Shown: positions 25,074 through 32,733 of the stretch, one piece after another
Layout: the number at the start of each line of letters is the position of its first letter
Position numbering within the stretch: position 1 is the stretch's first letter
Assembly (NCBI GenBank): GCA_947588925.1
Contig: CANQAT010000007.1
Span: 1-34,964, forward strand
Length of the DNA: 34,964 nt
From: an uncultured Bacilli bacterium
GTDB taxonomy: Bacteria > Bacillota_I > Bacilli_A > RF39 > UBA660
Direction: 5' to 3'
Translations under genes and position numbers: made by a program
The notes under the pieces: model-generated
Database searches by the model: none
Seen by the model: only the letters and a program-made list of their open reading frames with translations
What the model was told of the DNA's origin: nothing

Positions 25074-26424
25074 TTTCTAAAGCCTTCTTTACAATTTCAA
25101 TAAATTTTTCTTCTAAGTTGTTTTCATTATTAAACTCTTTTTTTAAATTATGATTTAACTCTAAATCATAGTTATTTTTATAATACTTTAATAAGTATGG
25201 AAGATTACCACCTAATTTACTTATAGTAAGACTTAGGGCATATCTAACCTCTTCGTACGTTCCAACACATTCAAAAGGTTTAGTTTCACTATATCCTGCA
25301 AGCTCTAATAAAGTACCAAGTAATTCTTTATCTTCAAATAAATCTTCACCAAATATATCTACTAGCTCATCTTTATATAAAAATGGACTAAGTATAATAT
25401 ATACAAATAAGCATTTTGGGCATTTGCAGCACCACTCCCAAGGATTACTTTTACTTCCTACGTTACAGCTTCTAAATACTTTATGATATTTTTTATATTT
25501 AGAAAATAACATACCTATTTGAAATTCGCTTAAAGGTCTAAGTAGACTAAAATATTTAATATCTAGTCCAAAGTATTTAAGTGTATAATCGTTAAAGTCG
25601 TTTTCAAACTCATAAGTTTTAGAGTATTGATGATTTATTTTAGTACCTATAACAGTTGGTTCATTCGCACTTCCCTCGTTAGATAGTATTATATATTTTT
25701 TATTTTGTAAATATGATATAAAGTATGTAACAAAGGCAACTAGTGATGAAAAAGGTGTATGTCCATTTAAAAAGCCTTGGTCGTTTAATTCTATTAGTTT
25801 TTTATCTAGTACTCTTTTTACTGTAACTATTTTCTCATCACTATATCCTGCGGTATTTGCGCAATTAATACTTACCTCTTTAGGATTTATAACAAAGCAA
25901 GTATTATTTTCAAACTCATCTTTCATAAGTTCTAAAGTAACTATTGAATCTTTCCCACCACCAATAGGTATTAAATTACCATTTGGTCTATAAGTCACAT
26001 CAAACTCGCTTTTTTCATTATTAGTACAAGTGATATTCATGAGGTTATCCATTGATACGTCTATACCGTTTTTATATAAAAACTCTCCAAGTCCATAATA
26101 ATATAGTTTCTTAAACCAATTTATTTGATCTTGATCTATATATCCTGCATTTATTATTACATTAGGACTACAAGTACATTTAAAATAACTAACTAACTCA
26201 ACAAGTCCTATATGAAATACTAAATAGTTAAATAAATTAGTATCTATATCATTATTTTTAATATATTTTTTATCGATTATATAGTATGGATTAAATTCAC
26301 ATAATCCTTCTATTTTAAAGTGATATATTATTTTTATGGTATCGCCGTTATCAACTACTTCATAACTATCATAATAAAAGTTTTTATATTTTTCTCTTAA
26401 TTCATTAAACTTTTCTTGATTCAT
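25066..26424 (-). CDS. murL: MurL-like UDP-MurNAc-L-Ala-L-Glu epimerase
   Basis: 452 aa. It has an ATP-pyrophosphatase-like loop IPIGGGKDSIVTLE, followed by LSNEGSANEPTVIGTKINHQYSKT-type text (NEGSANEPT, then INHQYSKTYEFE) and a Cys cluster WEWCCKCPKCLF. These are the features I associate with MurL, which converts the terminal L-Glu of UDP-MurNAc-L-Ala-L-Glu to D-Glu using ATP. Position directly upstream of and overlapping murD supports this. RBS AGGAGG, start ATG. The family call rests on remembered motifs. Confidence 0.82.
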   Translation of the reverse strand: MNQEKFNELREKYKNFYYDSYEVVDNGDTIKIIYHFKIEGLCEFNPYYIIDKKYIKNNDIDTNLFNYLVFHIGLVELVSYFKCTCSPNVIINAGYIDQDQINWFKKLYYYGLGEFLYKNGIDVSMDNLMNITCTNNEKSEFDVTYRPNGNLIPIGGGKDSIVTLELMKDEFENNTCFVINPKEVSINCANTAGYSDEKIVTVKRVLDKKLIELNDQGFLNGHTPFSSLVAFVTYFISYLQNKKYIILSNEGSANEPTVIGTKINHQYSKTYEFENDFNDYTLKYFGLDIKYFSLLRPLSEFQIGMLFSKYKKYHKVFRSCNVGSKSNPWEWCCKCPKCLFVYIILSPFLYKDELVDIFGEDLFEDKELLGTLLELAGYSETKPFECVGTYEEVRYALSLTISKLGGNLPYLLKYYKNNYDLELNHNLKKEFNNENNLEEKFIEIVKKALENV

Positions 26425-26432
26425 ACGACCTC

Positions 26433-26969
26433 CTAATATGTATTAATACTAACTAGTACCCAATCATAGTCTTCCTGATTGTAAGTACTATGACAAAATT
26501 CACAGTATCCAGATTTATTTACGTCCATAGGATGTCCACAATTAGGACAAAATCTAACTATGCCTTGCACTTTCGCACTTCTTTTTTTCTCAAATACTAA
26601 TATATTTTCTTTTTCTATTCTTGATGTATTATTACCTCTTTTAAACTTTAAGGTAGTCTTATCTACTATATAATCCATATATCTTGAAATTAGTCTAACT
26701 TTTATAACATATTTATCAGGAAGTATTTCAACACTTAATATATCAGTTGACTTTACATTCAACTCATCAAACATTTCTCTTTCGTTATTTTGATTTAAAG
26801 TAGCAAGTCTATTTTTAAATTCTTCCATAACACTATCACTTATAAAGTGGTCTACTCTTTTTAAGTTATCTGTCATAAGACTCATGTGTAACATAACAAA
26901 TATATTATCTACTTTAGTTTTAAAACTACTTAAAGTAAATGTTGGGTCTAATTCTATTAATTCATCCAT
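26433..26969 (-). CDS. Tim44-like domain protein with C-terminal zinc ribbon
   Basis: 178 aa. Residues 1-130 resemble a Tim44-like/NTF2-fold region (DPTFTLSSFKTKVDNIFVMLHMSLMTDNL, then SVEILPDKYVIKVRLISRYMDY). The C-terminus has a four-Cys ribbon, FCPNCGHPM and YCEFCHS, followed by the conserved-looking DYDWVL. No membrane segment. Known relatives are uncharacterised. First gene of the murL-murD unit, nine bases before murL, so a role near the wall machinery is possible but unsupported. Confidence 0.7.
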   Translation of the reverse strand: MDELIELDPTFTLSSFKTKVDNIFVMLHMSLMTDNLKRVDHFISDSVMEEFKNRLATLNQNNEREMFDELNVKSTDILSVEILPDKYVIKVRLISRYMDYIVDKTTLKFKRGNNTSRIEKENILVFEKKRSAKVQGIVRFCPNCGHPMDVNKSGYCEFCHSTYNQEDYDWVLVSINTY

Positions 26970-26984
26970 AGTATCACCACTTTA

Positions 26985-27013
26985 ATTATATCAAAATAAT
27001 ATACTTAATACAA
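26985..27013 (-). promoter_or_regulatory. Promoter of the zinc ribbon-murL-murD operon
   Basis: Minus strand TTGTAT (27013-27008), 17-base spacer, TATAAT (26990-26985), directly after sigE. Confidence 0.55.
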
Positions 27014-27700
27014 TTATCTATTTTGAAGTTTTAACCTGCTTATAACTTTTTTCTCTATTCTTGATATATATGACTGGCTTATACCTAGAGCCTCCGCAAC
27101 CTCCTTTTGTGTGAGTTCCTTATTTCCAAATAAACCATATCTAAGTGACATAATCTGTTTATCTCTATCATTTAACTTTTCTAATTCTTGATAAAGTATT
27201 TTCTTTTCTATTTCTTCTTCTAAAGGTCTAGTTACCAAGTCATCAGATGTACCTAGTATATCTTCTAAGTGGAGCTCATTACCCTCACTATCATAACTTA
27301 GGCTATCTTCAAAACTAACTTCTCCTCTTCTTCTTTTGTTTTTTCTTAGAAACATTAAAATCTCATTATCTATACACCTAGAGGCATATGTAGCTAGTTT
27401 AATATTCTTATCTAGTTTATAAGTATTTACGCCTTTAATAAGTCCAATAGTTCCAATACTTACTAAATCTTCTAAATCAACGCCCGTATTTTCATACTTT
27501 TTAGCAAGAAACACGACTAGACGGAGATTGTGTTCTATAAGTTTATTACGCGCATACTCATCTCCTACCATAGATAATTCTACAAACTTTACCTCATCTT
27601 CTTTAGAGAGTGGCTCAGGTAGTTTATCTGTACTGCCTACAAAATATACACCTTCACTACTTAGTAATTTTTTTATAAAATTAATTATATCTCTTATCAT
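27014..27700 (-). CDS. sigE: Sporulation sigma factor sigma-E
   Basis: Mother-cell sigma factor. After a short N-terminal pro-region (IRDIINFIKKLLSSEGVYFVGSTDKLPEPLS) come region 2 (ARNKLIEHNLRLVVFLAKKYENTG, EDLVSIGTIGLIKGVNTYKLDKNIKLATYASRCI in pieces) and region 4 (ELTQKEVAEALGISQSYISRIEKK). The ATYASRCIxNEILM block is the SigE/SigK signature. The pro-region is shorter than in Bacillus subtilis but keeps the amphipathic helix. 228 aa. It follows spoIIGA, its presumed processing protease, with one base between; the RBS TTGGAGGAAT lies in the end of spoIIGA. Confidence 0.92.
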   Translation of the reverse strand: MIRDIINFIKKLLSSEGVYFVGSTDKLPEPLSKEDEVKFVELSMVGDEYARNKLIEHNLRLVVFLAKKYENTGVDLEDLVSIGTIGLIKGVNTYKLDKNIKLATYASRCIDNEILMFLRKNKRRRGEVSFEDSLSYDSEGNELHLEDILGTSDDLVTRPLEEEIEKKILYQELEKLNDRDKQIMSLRYGLFGNKELTQKEVAEALGISQSYISRIEKKVISRLKLQNR

Positions 27701-27701
27701 G

Positions 27702-28478
27702 TTATTCCTCCAATAATCTTTTATTAAGTATTACATCTACTCCATCTAAACTAATCTTATCCATAATTCCAAGCAATATATTTTTATACTCTTTACTACC
27801 AAAAAGCAGTTTATCTACTTTTATAACTTTAATCATATTTAAACCATTTACTCCCATGTATGGAATGAGTCTAAACTCTTTAATATCGAATAGTATTTTT
27901 CTTTTATCTATAAGTATTACAGGTTTTCTTGTTAAATTATCTATTAGAGTATTACCTGTATCTAGGTATGCGGTATATTTATATTTTTTATTTTTTAATA
28001 TGATATCTATATTGTAATAGTTAGAATAGTTTAATCTAAAGTTTTTAGTTTGCTTAATATAAATATATAGTATGAGTGGTGAAAATATTAATAAAAATAT
28101 AAAATTTATAGATAGTCCATTATTAAAGAATATTATACCTATATGCTTATATGAAAACTCTATATTAAGTAAGTATAAAAATCCTCCAAGTATAATACTT
28201 GACATATATAAATATAGTATATTTACTAAAGTATATTTTATATTTACAAATCTAAATGTAATTATAGTCATTACTACACTTATTAAAAATTTAAGTATAA
28301 ATAATAATACACTATTTATATTAAAAAATAAGAGTAGTATACTAATTCCACCTACAAATGCCCCAAACATTATACGGGTTATTTTTATATTTCTTTTAAG
28401 TATTACTGATACTGTAAGTAATAATATAAAATCAATAAAAAAATTAAGTATCATGATAAGGTCTAAATATATTTTCAT
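27702..28478 (-). CDS. spoIIGA: Pro-sigma-E processing protease SpoIIGA
   Basis: 258 aa. Five membrane segments in residues 1-140, then a soluble aspartic-protease half-domain with KYTAYLDTGNTLIDNLTRKPV (catalytic DTG) and IPYMGVNG. It cleaves the pro-sequence of sigma-E at the sporulation septum after a signal from SpoIIR. Shorter than the Bacillus protein (about 309 aa). The start has TAGGTGATAAA upstream. Adjacent to sigE in the classical order. Confidence 0.9.
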   Translation of the reverse strand: MKIYLDLIMILNFFIDFILLLTVSVILKRNIKITRIMFGAFVGGISILLLFFNINSVLLFILKFLISVVMTIITFRFVNIKYTLVNILYLYMSSIILGGFLYLLNIEFSYKHIGIIFFNNGLSINFIFLLIFSPLILYIYIKQTKNFRLNYSNYYNIDIILKNKKYKYTAYLDTGNTLIDNLTRKPVILIDKRKILFDIKEFRLIPYMGVNGLNMIKVIKVDKLLFGSKEYKNILLGIMDKISLDGVDVILNKRLLEE

Positions 28479-28498
28479 TTTATCACCTACTTAATTAT

Positions 28499-28533
28499 AA
28501 AAAAAGAACACTATTAAAAGTGTCGTTTTTTAT
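28499..28533 (-). terminator. Terminator upstream of spoIIGA
   Basis: Minus strand ACACT/AGTGT core extended by A and T tracts, followed by seven U. It ends the small orphan gene and overlaps its stop. Confidence 0.65.
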
Positions 28534-28844
28534 ATTAGTGATTTGTTTTTACAATCTTCATATTTTTTATTTATTTCATATTCTATTATTTCATCTAAGC
28601 TCATATAACGGCTAGCTAATTCAGATTTAGTTGGATTAGCATTTCTCTCTTTGATTGCTTCGATTTGTGATTTAATAGTTTCATATTGACTAATAACTAT
28701 TTTAACTAGTTCATTATAGTCTTCTAAATCATTAATAATCTCTAAGTAATTAAGTTTGTACTCAACATCTTGGATTACTTGTTTTGAACCTCCATATAAT
28801 TCAATTATTTCTTCAATTTCTTCATCAGTTAGTTTAAATATCAT
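28530..28844 (-). CDS. Small hypothetical helical protein
   Basis: 104 aa, not recognised. Charged and probably coiled coil for most of its length (LTDEEIEEIIELYGG, then NDLEDYNELVKIVISQYETIKSQIEAIKE). No membrane segment, no cysteines of note except one near the end. Own promoter and terminator, so expressed alone. Its RBS (AGGGGG) lies in a hairpin formed at the very 5' end of the mRNA, suggesting control of translation. Confidence 0.75.
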   Translation of the reverse strand: MIFKLTDEEIEEIIELYGGSKQVIQDVEYKLNYLEIINDLEDYNELVKIVISQYETIKSQIEAIKERNANPTKSELASRYMSLDEIIEYEINKKYEDCKNKSLI

Positions 28845-28867
28845 ATAAATCCCCCTACGGGTTTATA
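28841..28867 (-). promoter_or_regulatory. 5' hairpin hiding the RBS of the small orphan gene
   Basis: On the minus strand TATAAACCC can pair with GGGATTTATA around GTAGG, covering the AGGGGG RBS and ending at the ATG. It begins at or near the transcription start. Confidence 0.45.
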
Positions 28868-28895
28868 TACTATCATAAATAATACTGATTGTCAA
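28867..28895 (-). promoter_or_regulatory. Promoter of the small orphan gene
   Basis: Minus strand TTGACA (28895-28890), 17-base spacer, TAGTAT (28872-28867). Confidence 0.65.
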
Positions 28896-28902
28896 CTTTT
28901 TC

Positions 28903-29505
28903 TTAACTTTTTCTTAAAACAATAAATGGATATTTATATAAGTCCTTTATATTCTTAAAATTATTTAACTCTAATTTTTTTAACATCTGTAAAAATATTA
29001 AAGCAGTTCCTTCACTATCATAATCTGCTCTGTGGTGCTTCTGCTCATCCCAAGGAATGTTATACCTTTTAACTAAAGTAGCTAGATTATGATATCTTTC
29101 ATTTGATTCTAAATATCTAGATAGTCCTAGAGTATCTATAATGGTATTATTTATTCTACCTAAGTTATATTTTAAATATGCCATATCTAGAAAAGATAAA
29201 TCAAATTTTGCATTATGAGCAACCATAGGAAGATCTCCTACCCACTTCATAAAGTCTTTTACAGAGTCTTCTTCATTTCTCTTTCCTTTTAACATGTCAT
29301 TACTTATACCAGTTATTTTAGTTATTTCATCACTAATATTTATATTAGGGTTAACAAGTTCATCATATCTGTCGATAACTTTGCCATTTTGTATTTTTAC
29401 AGCGCCTATTTCTATTATTGAATCTCCACTATTTGGATAAAATCCTGTAGTTTCTAAATCAAATATTACATATGTATCTTCTAAAAGTGTTACATCCTGT
29501 ACCAT
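28903..29505 (-). CDS. DnaQ-family 3'-5' exonuclease
   Basis: DEDDh exonuclease of 200 aa: ExoI TYVIFDLETTG, ExoII VAHNAKFDLSFL, ExoIII HHRADYDSEGTALIF with the catalytic His and Asp. It resembles the exonuclease module of PolC or DinG as a stand-alone protein, so an epsilon-like proofreading or repair role is possible. The start is ATG 29505 with AGGAGGATAT upstream; the longer open frame to 29580 runs through the structured RNA and is rejected. The gene begins about 14 bases after the end of the 6S-like RNA, with no promoter of its own, so read-through supplies it. Confidence 0.88.
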   Translation of the reverse strand: MVQDVTLLEDTYVIFDLETTGFYPNSGDSIIEIGAVKIQNGKVIDRYDELVNPNINISDEITKITGISNDMLKGKRNEEDSVKDFMKWVGDLPMVAHNAKFDLSFLDMAYLKYNLGRINNTIIDTLGLSRYLESNERYHNLATLVKRYNIPWDEQKHHRADYDSEGTALIFLQMLKKLELNNFKNIKDLYKYPFIVLRKS

Positions 29506-29516
29506 ATATCCTCCTA

Positions 29517-29696
29517 TTAAAAATGCCAGAAGAGCGTAGTCCTGAATCGAATAAAACCTAGTCTCCCAGGTGGGCACCACATCATACCCTTTAGGATCCC
29601 TAAATTAATAGGTCTTCAACACCGAGTATGAATTAGATTCCCTTATATTTCGATTAGTAGGTTTTTCATATAGGACATTTTATCGCTTCTTCCAGC
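29517..29696 (-). ncRNA. ssrS: 6S-like structured RNA
   Basis: About 180 nt with its own strong promoter and a U-run end. The 5' and 3' ends pair in a rod: GGAAGAAGCG (29693-29684) with CGCTCTTC (29536-29529), GTCCT (29676-29672) with AGGAC (29543-29539), AAAACCTA (29665-29658) with TAGGTTTT (29560-29553). These helices are separated by internal loops, with local hairpins at the far end (ATACTC/GGGTAT, TTTAGG/CCTAAA). Size and long rod with bubbles fit bacterial 6S RNA, the sigma-A holoenzyme decoy. I recognise the architecture, not a specific sequence signature. A regulatory leader of the downstream exonuclease is the alternative. Confidence 0.55.
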
Positions 29697-29701
29697 ATAA
29701 T

Positions 29702-29730
29702 AATTATAGCACGTTTCAAAGAAGTATTCA
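29702..29730 (-). promoter_or_regulatory. Promoter of the 6S-like RNA
   Basis: Minus strand TTGAAT (29730-29725), 17-base spacer ending TGC, TATAAT (29707-29702): both -35 and extended -10. The -35 overlaps the yqfD stop codon. Confidence 0.8.
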
Positions 29731-30915
29731 AGTATTATTATCTTGATTATACTTTTCTATATCTACGTAATCTGTTACATCTTCAACTACGCTAAAAAAT
29801 ATATTTAGTGTAATAGAATCATCGCTTACACTTTTACTCAGTATCTTATAATCAGATATATATTCTTTACTTCCTAATTTGCTTTTTATTTTTTCTAAAG
29901 CCTTTAAACTTGCTTTTTTTACTAAATCTTCCTCATTTAATGTTTCATTTATTACTTTAGTTTCTCTTTGTAATTGATATACTAATTTTACCGGCAATAT
30001 GTTATTTTTAAATATTGTTTTTTCTTCTATATTTTTAGTTTTATATTTTTGAAAGTTAAATAATTCTATATCATTATTTAAAAACTTAACTACTAATACT
30101 TTATTCTCTTTTCCTGTTTCATAATTTTCATAATATGTAAAAGGATAAGTGATTTCTACCTTATACCATACCTCTCCATAAACAGTTCCTATAGAACTTA
30201 CTGTATCTTTTATATTTCCATTTAAGTCTATATATCCACTTACAATAATATCTCCCTTTTTTACAAAGGAATTCACGCCTTTTACAATTTGTCCACTAGA
30301 TATATTTAGATTTTTAATGATACAATCTTTTTTAGCTACAATATGTCTTAATGGATAGTTTAAAGTATCGTTATTTTCTATTCTTGGTTCATATCTTACA
30401 ATATATTTAGTTCCAATATTTTCTATTTCAATCCAATCTATATCATTTCTATATTTATTTAGTATTTCCTGCTTTATTTTCTGAATATCATTATAACTTT
30501 TTTTAAATTTATATTTTTTTATACCTAAAGTATCTAATTCTTCTTTTAATATTTTCTCCATTTTTGAGTCATTTGTTATAATATCCACGCTAAATATTAT
30601 ATTTGTAGTTGTATATATCAAAAATAAAGCTATAAATATTAATATTATAATAAGTTTATTATTAAGTATATTATTTTTAAATCTAGCAATACCAAAGTAA
30701 TCTATAATATCTATTTCATATATTGTTTTAAGCTCAACAACCTTATCATAGTCACTTTTATATATTTTTATATTTATCTCACTTTTAGATATATAATTTA
30801 TGTTAAGTATTTCTATGTTATTATTTTTTAATCTCTTTATAAACTTTTCTATATTATTACCCTTTATTTTTAAATAAAGTTTGCTTCTTAACATAAATAA
30901 TATATAATTTTTCAA
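29728..30915 (-). CDS. yqfD: Sporulation protein YqfD
   Basis: 395 aa. An N-terminal soluble region, one membrane helix (about residues 87-110, LIIILIFIALFLIYTTTNIIFSV in pieces), then an extracytoplasmic region with KYIVRYEPRI, IVAKKDCIIKNLNISSGQIVKGVNSFVKKGDIIVSG-type text (family hallmark: AKKDGvI and G.. vKkGD.LVSG) and GTVYGEVWYKV. YqfD is needed for sporulation in Firmicutes and is under sigma-E in Bacillus. It follows yqfC by four bases. The usual downstream phoH-ybeY genes are absent here. Confidence 0.9.
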   Translation of the reverse strand: MKNYILFMLRSKLYLKIKGNNIEKFIKRLKNNNIEILNINYISKSEINIKIYKSDYDKVVELKTIYEIDIIDYFGIARFKNNILNNKLIIILIFIALFLIYTTTNIIFSVDIITNDSKMEKILKEELDTLGIKKYKFKKSYNDIQKIKQEILNKYRNDIDWIEIENIGTKYIVRYEPRIENNDTLNYPLRHIVAKKDCIIKNLNISSGQIVKGVNSFVKKGDIIVSGYIDLNGNIKDTVSSIGTVYGEVWYKVEITYPFTYYENYETGKENKVLVVKFLNNDIELFNFQKYKTKNIEEKTIFKNNILPVKLVYQLQRETKVINETLNEEDLVKKASLKALEKIKSKLGSKEYISDYKILSKSVSDDSITLNIFFSVVEDVTDYVDIEKYNQDNNT

Positions 30916-30919
30916 GATA

Positions 30920-31159
30920 TCACCTAAATTCTATCGCACTAAATTGCCCCGTTATAAGTATCTCATCATTCATAAGCTTAGAAACTACTAAATCACTACC
31001 TTTAACTATTACATCAAAATACATAGTTTTTACTACTATTTTATTGGAATCAAAGTGTCCAATGTCTTTATAGTTTACGATATTTATCTTATTATTTAAT
31101 ATAACTATTTTAGGTTCTTCTTCGTTTATGTATGACCTGATACTTTTTACTATACTCAA
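30920..31159 (-). CDS. yqfC: Sporulation protein YqfC
   Basis: 79 aa, family YqfC/YabP-like. It contains PKIVILNNKINIVNYKDIGHFDSNKIVV, DVIVKGSDLVV (family pattern i.GedL.v..l....i.i.G.i..i.f) and the ending ILITGQFSAIEF. The start appears to be TTG 31159 after AGGTGATATC; no ATG is available nearby. Probably one unit with yqfD. No clear sigma-E promoter could be read upstream. Confidence 0.85.
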   Translation of the reverse strand: MSIVKSIRSYINEEEPKIVILNNKINIVNYKDIGHFDSNKIVVKTMYFDVIVKGSDLVVSKLMNDEILITGQFSAIEFR

Positions 31160-31190
31160 GATATCACCTATATAATTTTATTAGAAATTT

Positions 31191-31217
31191 AAAAAAAAAT
31201 ACTAAAGTTTAGTATTT
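31191..31217 (-). terminator. Terminator of tdk
   Basis: AAATACTA/TAGTATTT, five-base loop containing part of the tdk stop region, then nine U on the minus strand. Confidence 0.8.
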
Positions 31218-31790
31218 AATTTTAAGTACTTTTTCGATGTAACACTTACCACAAAGTGGTTCATATATTTGATTAGCGCTCATTCCATCAATTATAACTT
31301 CTTCACCATCTTTAACATATTTACCGTCTACAAGTCTTGCATTAAATTTAGCTCTTTTACCACACTTACAAATAGTTATAAGTTCTTCAAGCTCATCTGC
31401 AACTTCCATTAAAGCCTTAGTTCCCTCAAATAATTTACCTTTAAAATTAGTCTTAAGTCCATAACATATTACTGGTATGTCTTTTAATTTTGAAATAATC
31501 CATAATTCTTTTATTTGAGATTTGCTCATAAACTGTACTTCATCAACCAAAATACAGCTTAAATTATTAAAATCTATCTTTGAAGTTAATTTTTCTTTTG
31601 GACCTATTAATATATCAACGCTTCTTTCAATACCTAACCTAGATACGATTTTTTTACCTCCCTTTTTATCTATAGAGGGTTTTATTATAATAACTTTCAT
31701 TCCTTTTTCTTCATAATTATGGGCAACCTGCAATAAAGCTGTTGTCTTACCACAGTTCATAGCTCCAAATCTAAAATATAGTTTTGACAT
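31209..31790 (-). CDS. tdk: Thymidine kinase
   Basis: Type II (TK1-like) thymidine kinase of the salvage pathway, 193 aa. P-loop FRFGAMNCGKTTALLQ, Walker B CILVDEVQFM, lid with zinc site ICKCGKR and LCGKCYIE, and the substrate lasso YEPLC. The start is ATG 31790 after GAGGAGGTAAT; the longer frame overlaps the xer stop. One base separates it from xer, so they are cotranscribed. Confidence 0.96.
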   Translation of the reverse strand: MSKLYFRFGAMNCGKTTALLQVAHNYEEKGMKVIIIKPSIDKKGGKKIVSRLGIERSVDILIGPKEKLTSKIDFNNLSCILVDEVQFMSKSQIKELWIISKLKDIPVICYGLKTNFKGKLFEGTKALMEVADELEELITICKCGKRAKFNARLVDGKYVKDGEEVIIDGMSANQIYEPLCGKCYIEKVLKIKY

Positions 31791-31791
31791 A

Positions 31792-32682
31792 TTACCTCCT
31801 CGCTCTTGGATGAGCATTTAAATAAACATTTCTTATTTTTTCATCTGTTAAATGCGTATATATTTGAGTGGTTGACAAGTTTTCATGTCCAAGTAGTTCT
31901 TGAACACTTCTAAGATCCGCTCCGTCTGTTAACATATGAGTTGCAAATGTATGTCTTAAAACATGGGGAGATATTTTAAGTTCAATACCTGCTATTTTAG
32001 AGGCACTATCTACTATAGATCTAATCTCTCTATCATTTATCTTCTTACCAGTCTTACTTAAGAATAAATACTCACTGTTATTTACATTAAGTTTTTTATA
32101 ACTTTTTTTTAGATATTCGTTTAATAAGTTTAAACATTTACTACCAAAATACACAATTCTTTCTTTATTACCTTTTCCAGTTACTGTAATAGATTTATTA
32201 TATATAGATATATCGCTCATTTTTACATTACAAATTTCACTTACACGCATACCTGTTGAATATAACATCTCAAGTATTAATGAATTTCTAAGTCCAATAT
32301 AGTTATTATTATCAAAGGCATTTAAAAGTTTTTCAGTATCTTCAAAGTTCAAATATTTAGGCAATTTTTTATCCAATTTAGGATTAGATACTAAGGAGCA
32401 CGGGTTATCTTCTATAATATTGTTTACTTTTAAATATTTAAAAAAACTTCTAAGTGAACTAATATGTCTAGATATTGTTTTACTATTATACTTTTGGTTA
32501 TACAAATAGTTTATATATAATCTTATATCTTGATATTCTATATCTTTAAAGCTTTTTATATTGTTTTCATTTATATATTCTAAAAACAAATCCAAATCTT
32601 TTAAATATCCATTTACTGTTAAATCAGAGTAATTTTTTTCATACTTTAATTCTTCTATAAATTTCAAAATATACTCTCTCAT
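31792..32682 (-). CDS. xerD: Tyrosine recombinase, XerD/XerC type
   Basis: 296 aa, usual for Xer proteins. The N-terminal SAM-like DNA-binding domain spans 1-90. The catalytic domain has Arg in STGMRVSEICN, Lys in VTGKGNKERIV, the HxxR box HVLRHTFATHM, His in LLGHENLSTTQ and the nucleophile Tyr in IYTHL. Probably the chromosome-dimer (dif) recombinase since it sits among housekeeping genes, but XerC versus XerD cannot be told apart here. The start is ATG 32682, after TTGGAGGC. Confidence 0.9.
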   Translation of the reverse strand: MREYILKFIEELKYEKNYSDLTVNGYLKDLDLFLEYINENNIKSFKDIEYQDIRLYINYLYNQKYNSKTISRHISSLRSFFKYLKVNNIIEDNPCSLVSNPKLDKKLPKYLNFEDTEKLLNAFDNNNYIGLRNSLILEMLYSTGMRVSEICNVKMSDISIYNKSITVTGKGNKERIVYFGSKCLNLLNEYLKKSYKKLNVNNSEYLFLSKTGKKINDREIRSIVDSASKIAGIELKISPHVLRHTFATHMLTDGADLRSVQELLGHENLSTTQIYTHLTDEKIRNVYLNAHPRARR

Positions 32683-32706
32683 AAAAGCCTCCAATATAAT
32701 TATATC

Positions 32707-32733
32707 AGAAAAAGAATAGTATTTCTATTCTTT
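32707..32733 (-). terminator. Terminator of the coiled-coil gene pair
   Basis: AAAGAATAG/CTATTCTTT with a five-base loop and U-run; the stop codon TAG is in the stem. Confidence 0.75.

Noticed and set aside
28479-28535. Spo0A box upstream of spoIIGA
   Set aside because: The closest match (TGTCGTT) differs from the TGTCGAA core and lies inside the preceding terminator.
29506-29580. 25-residue upstream extension of the exonuclease
   Set aside because: It runs through the structured RNA and its terminator; ATG 29505 has AGGAGG.
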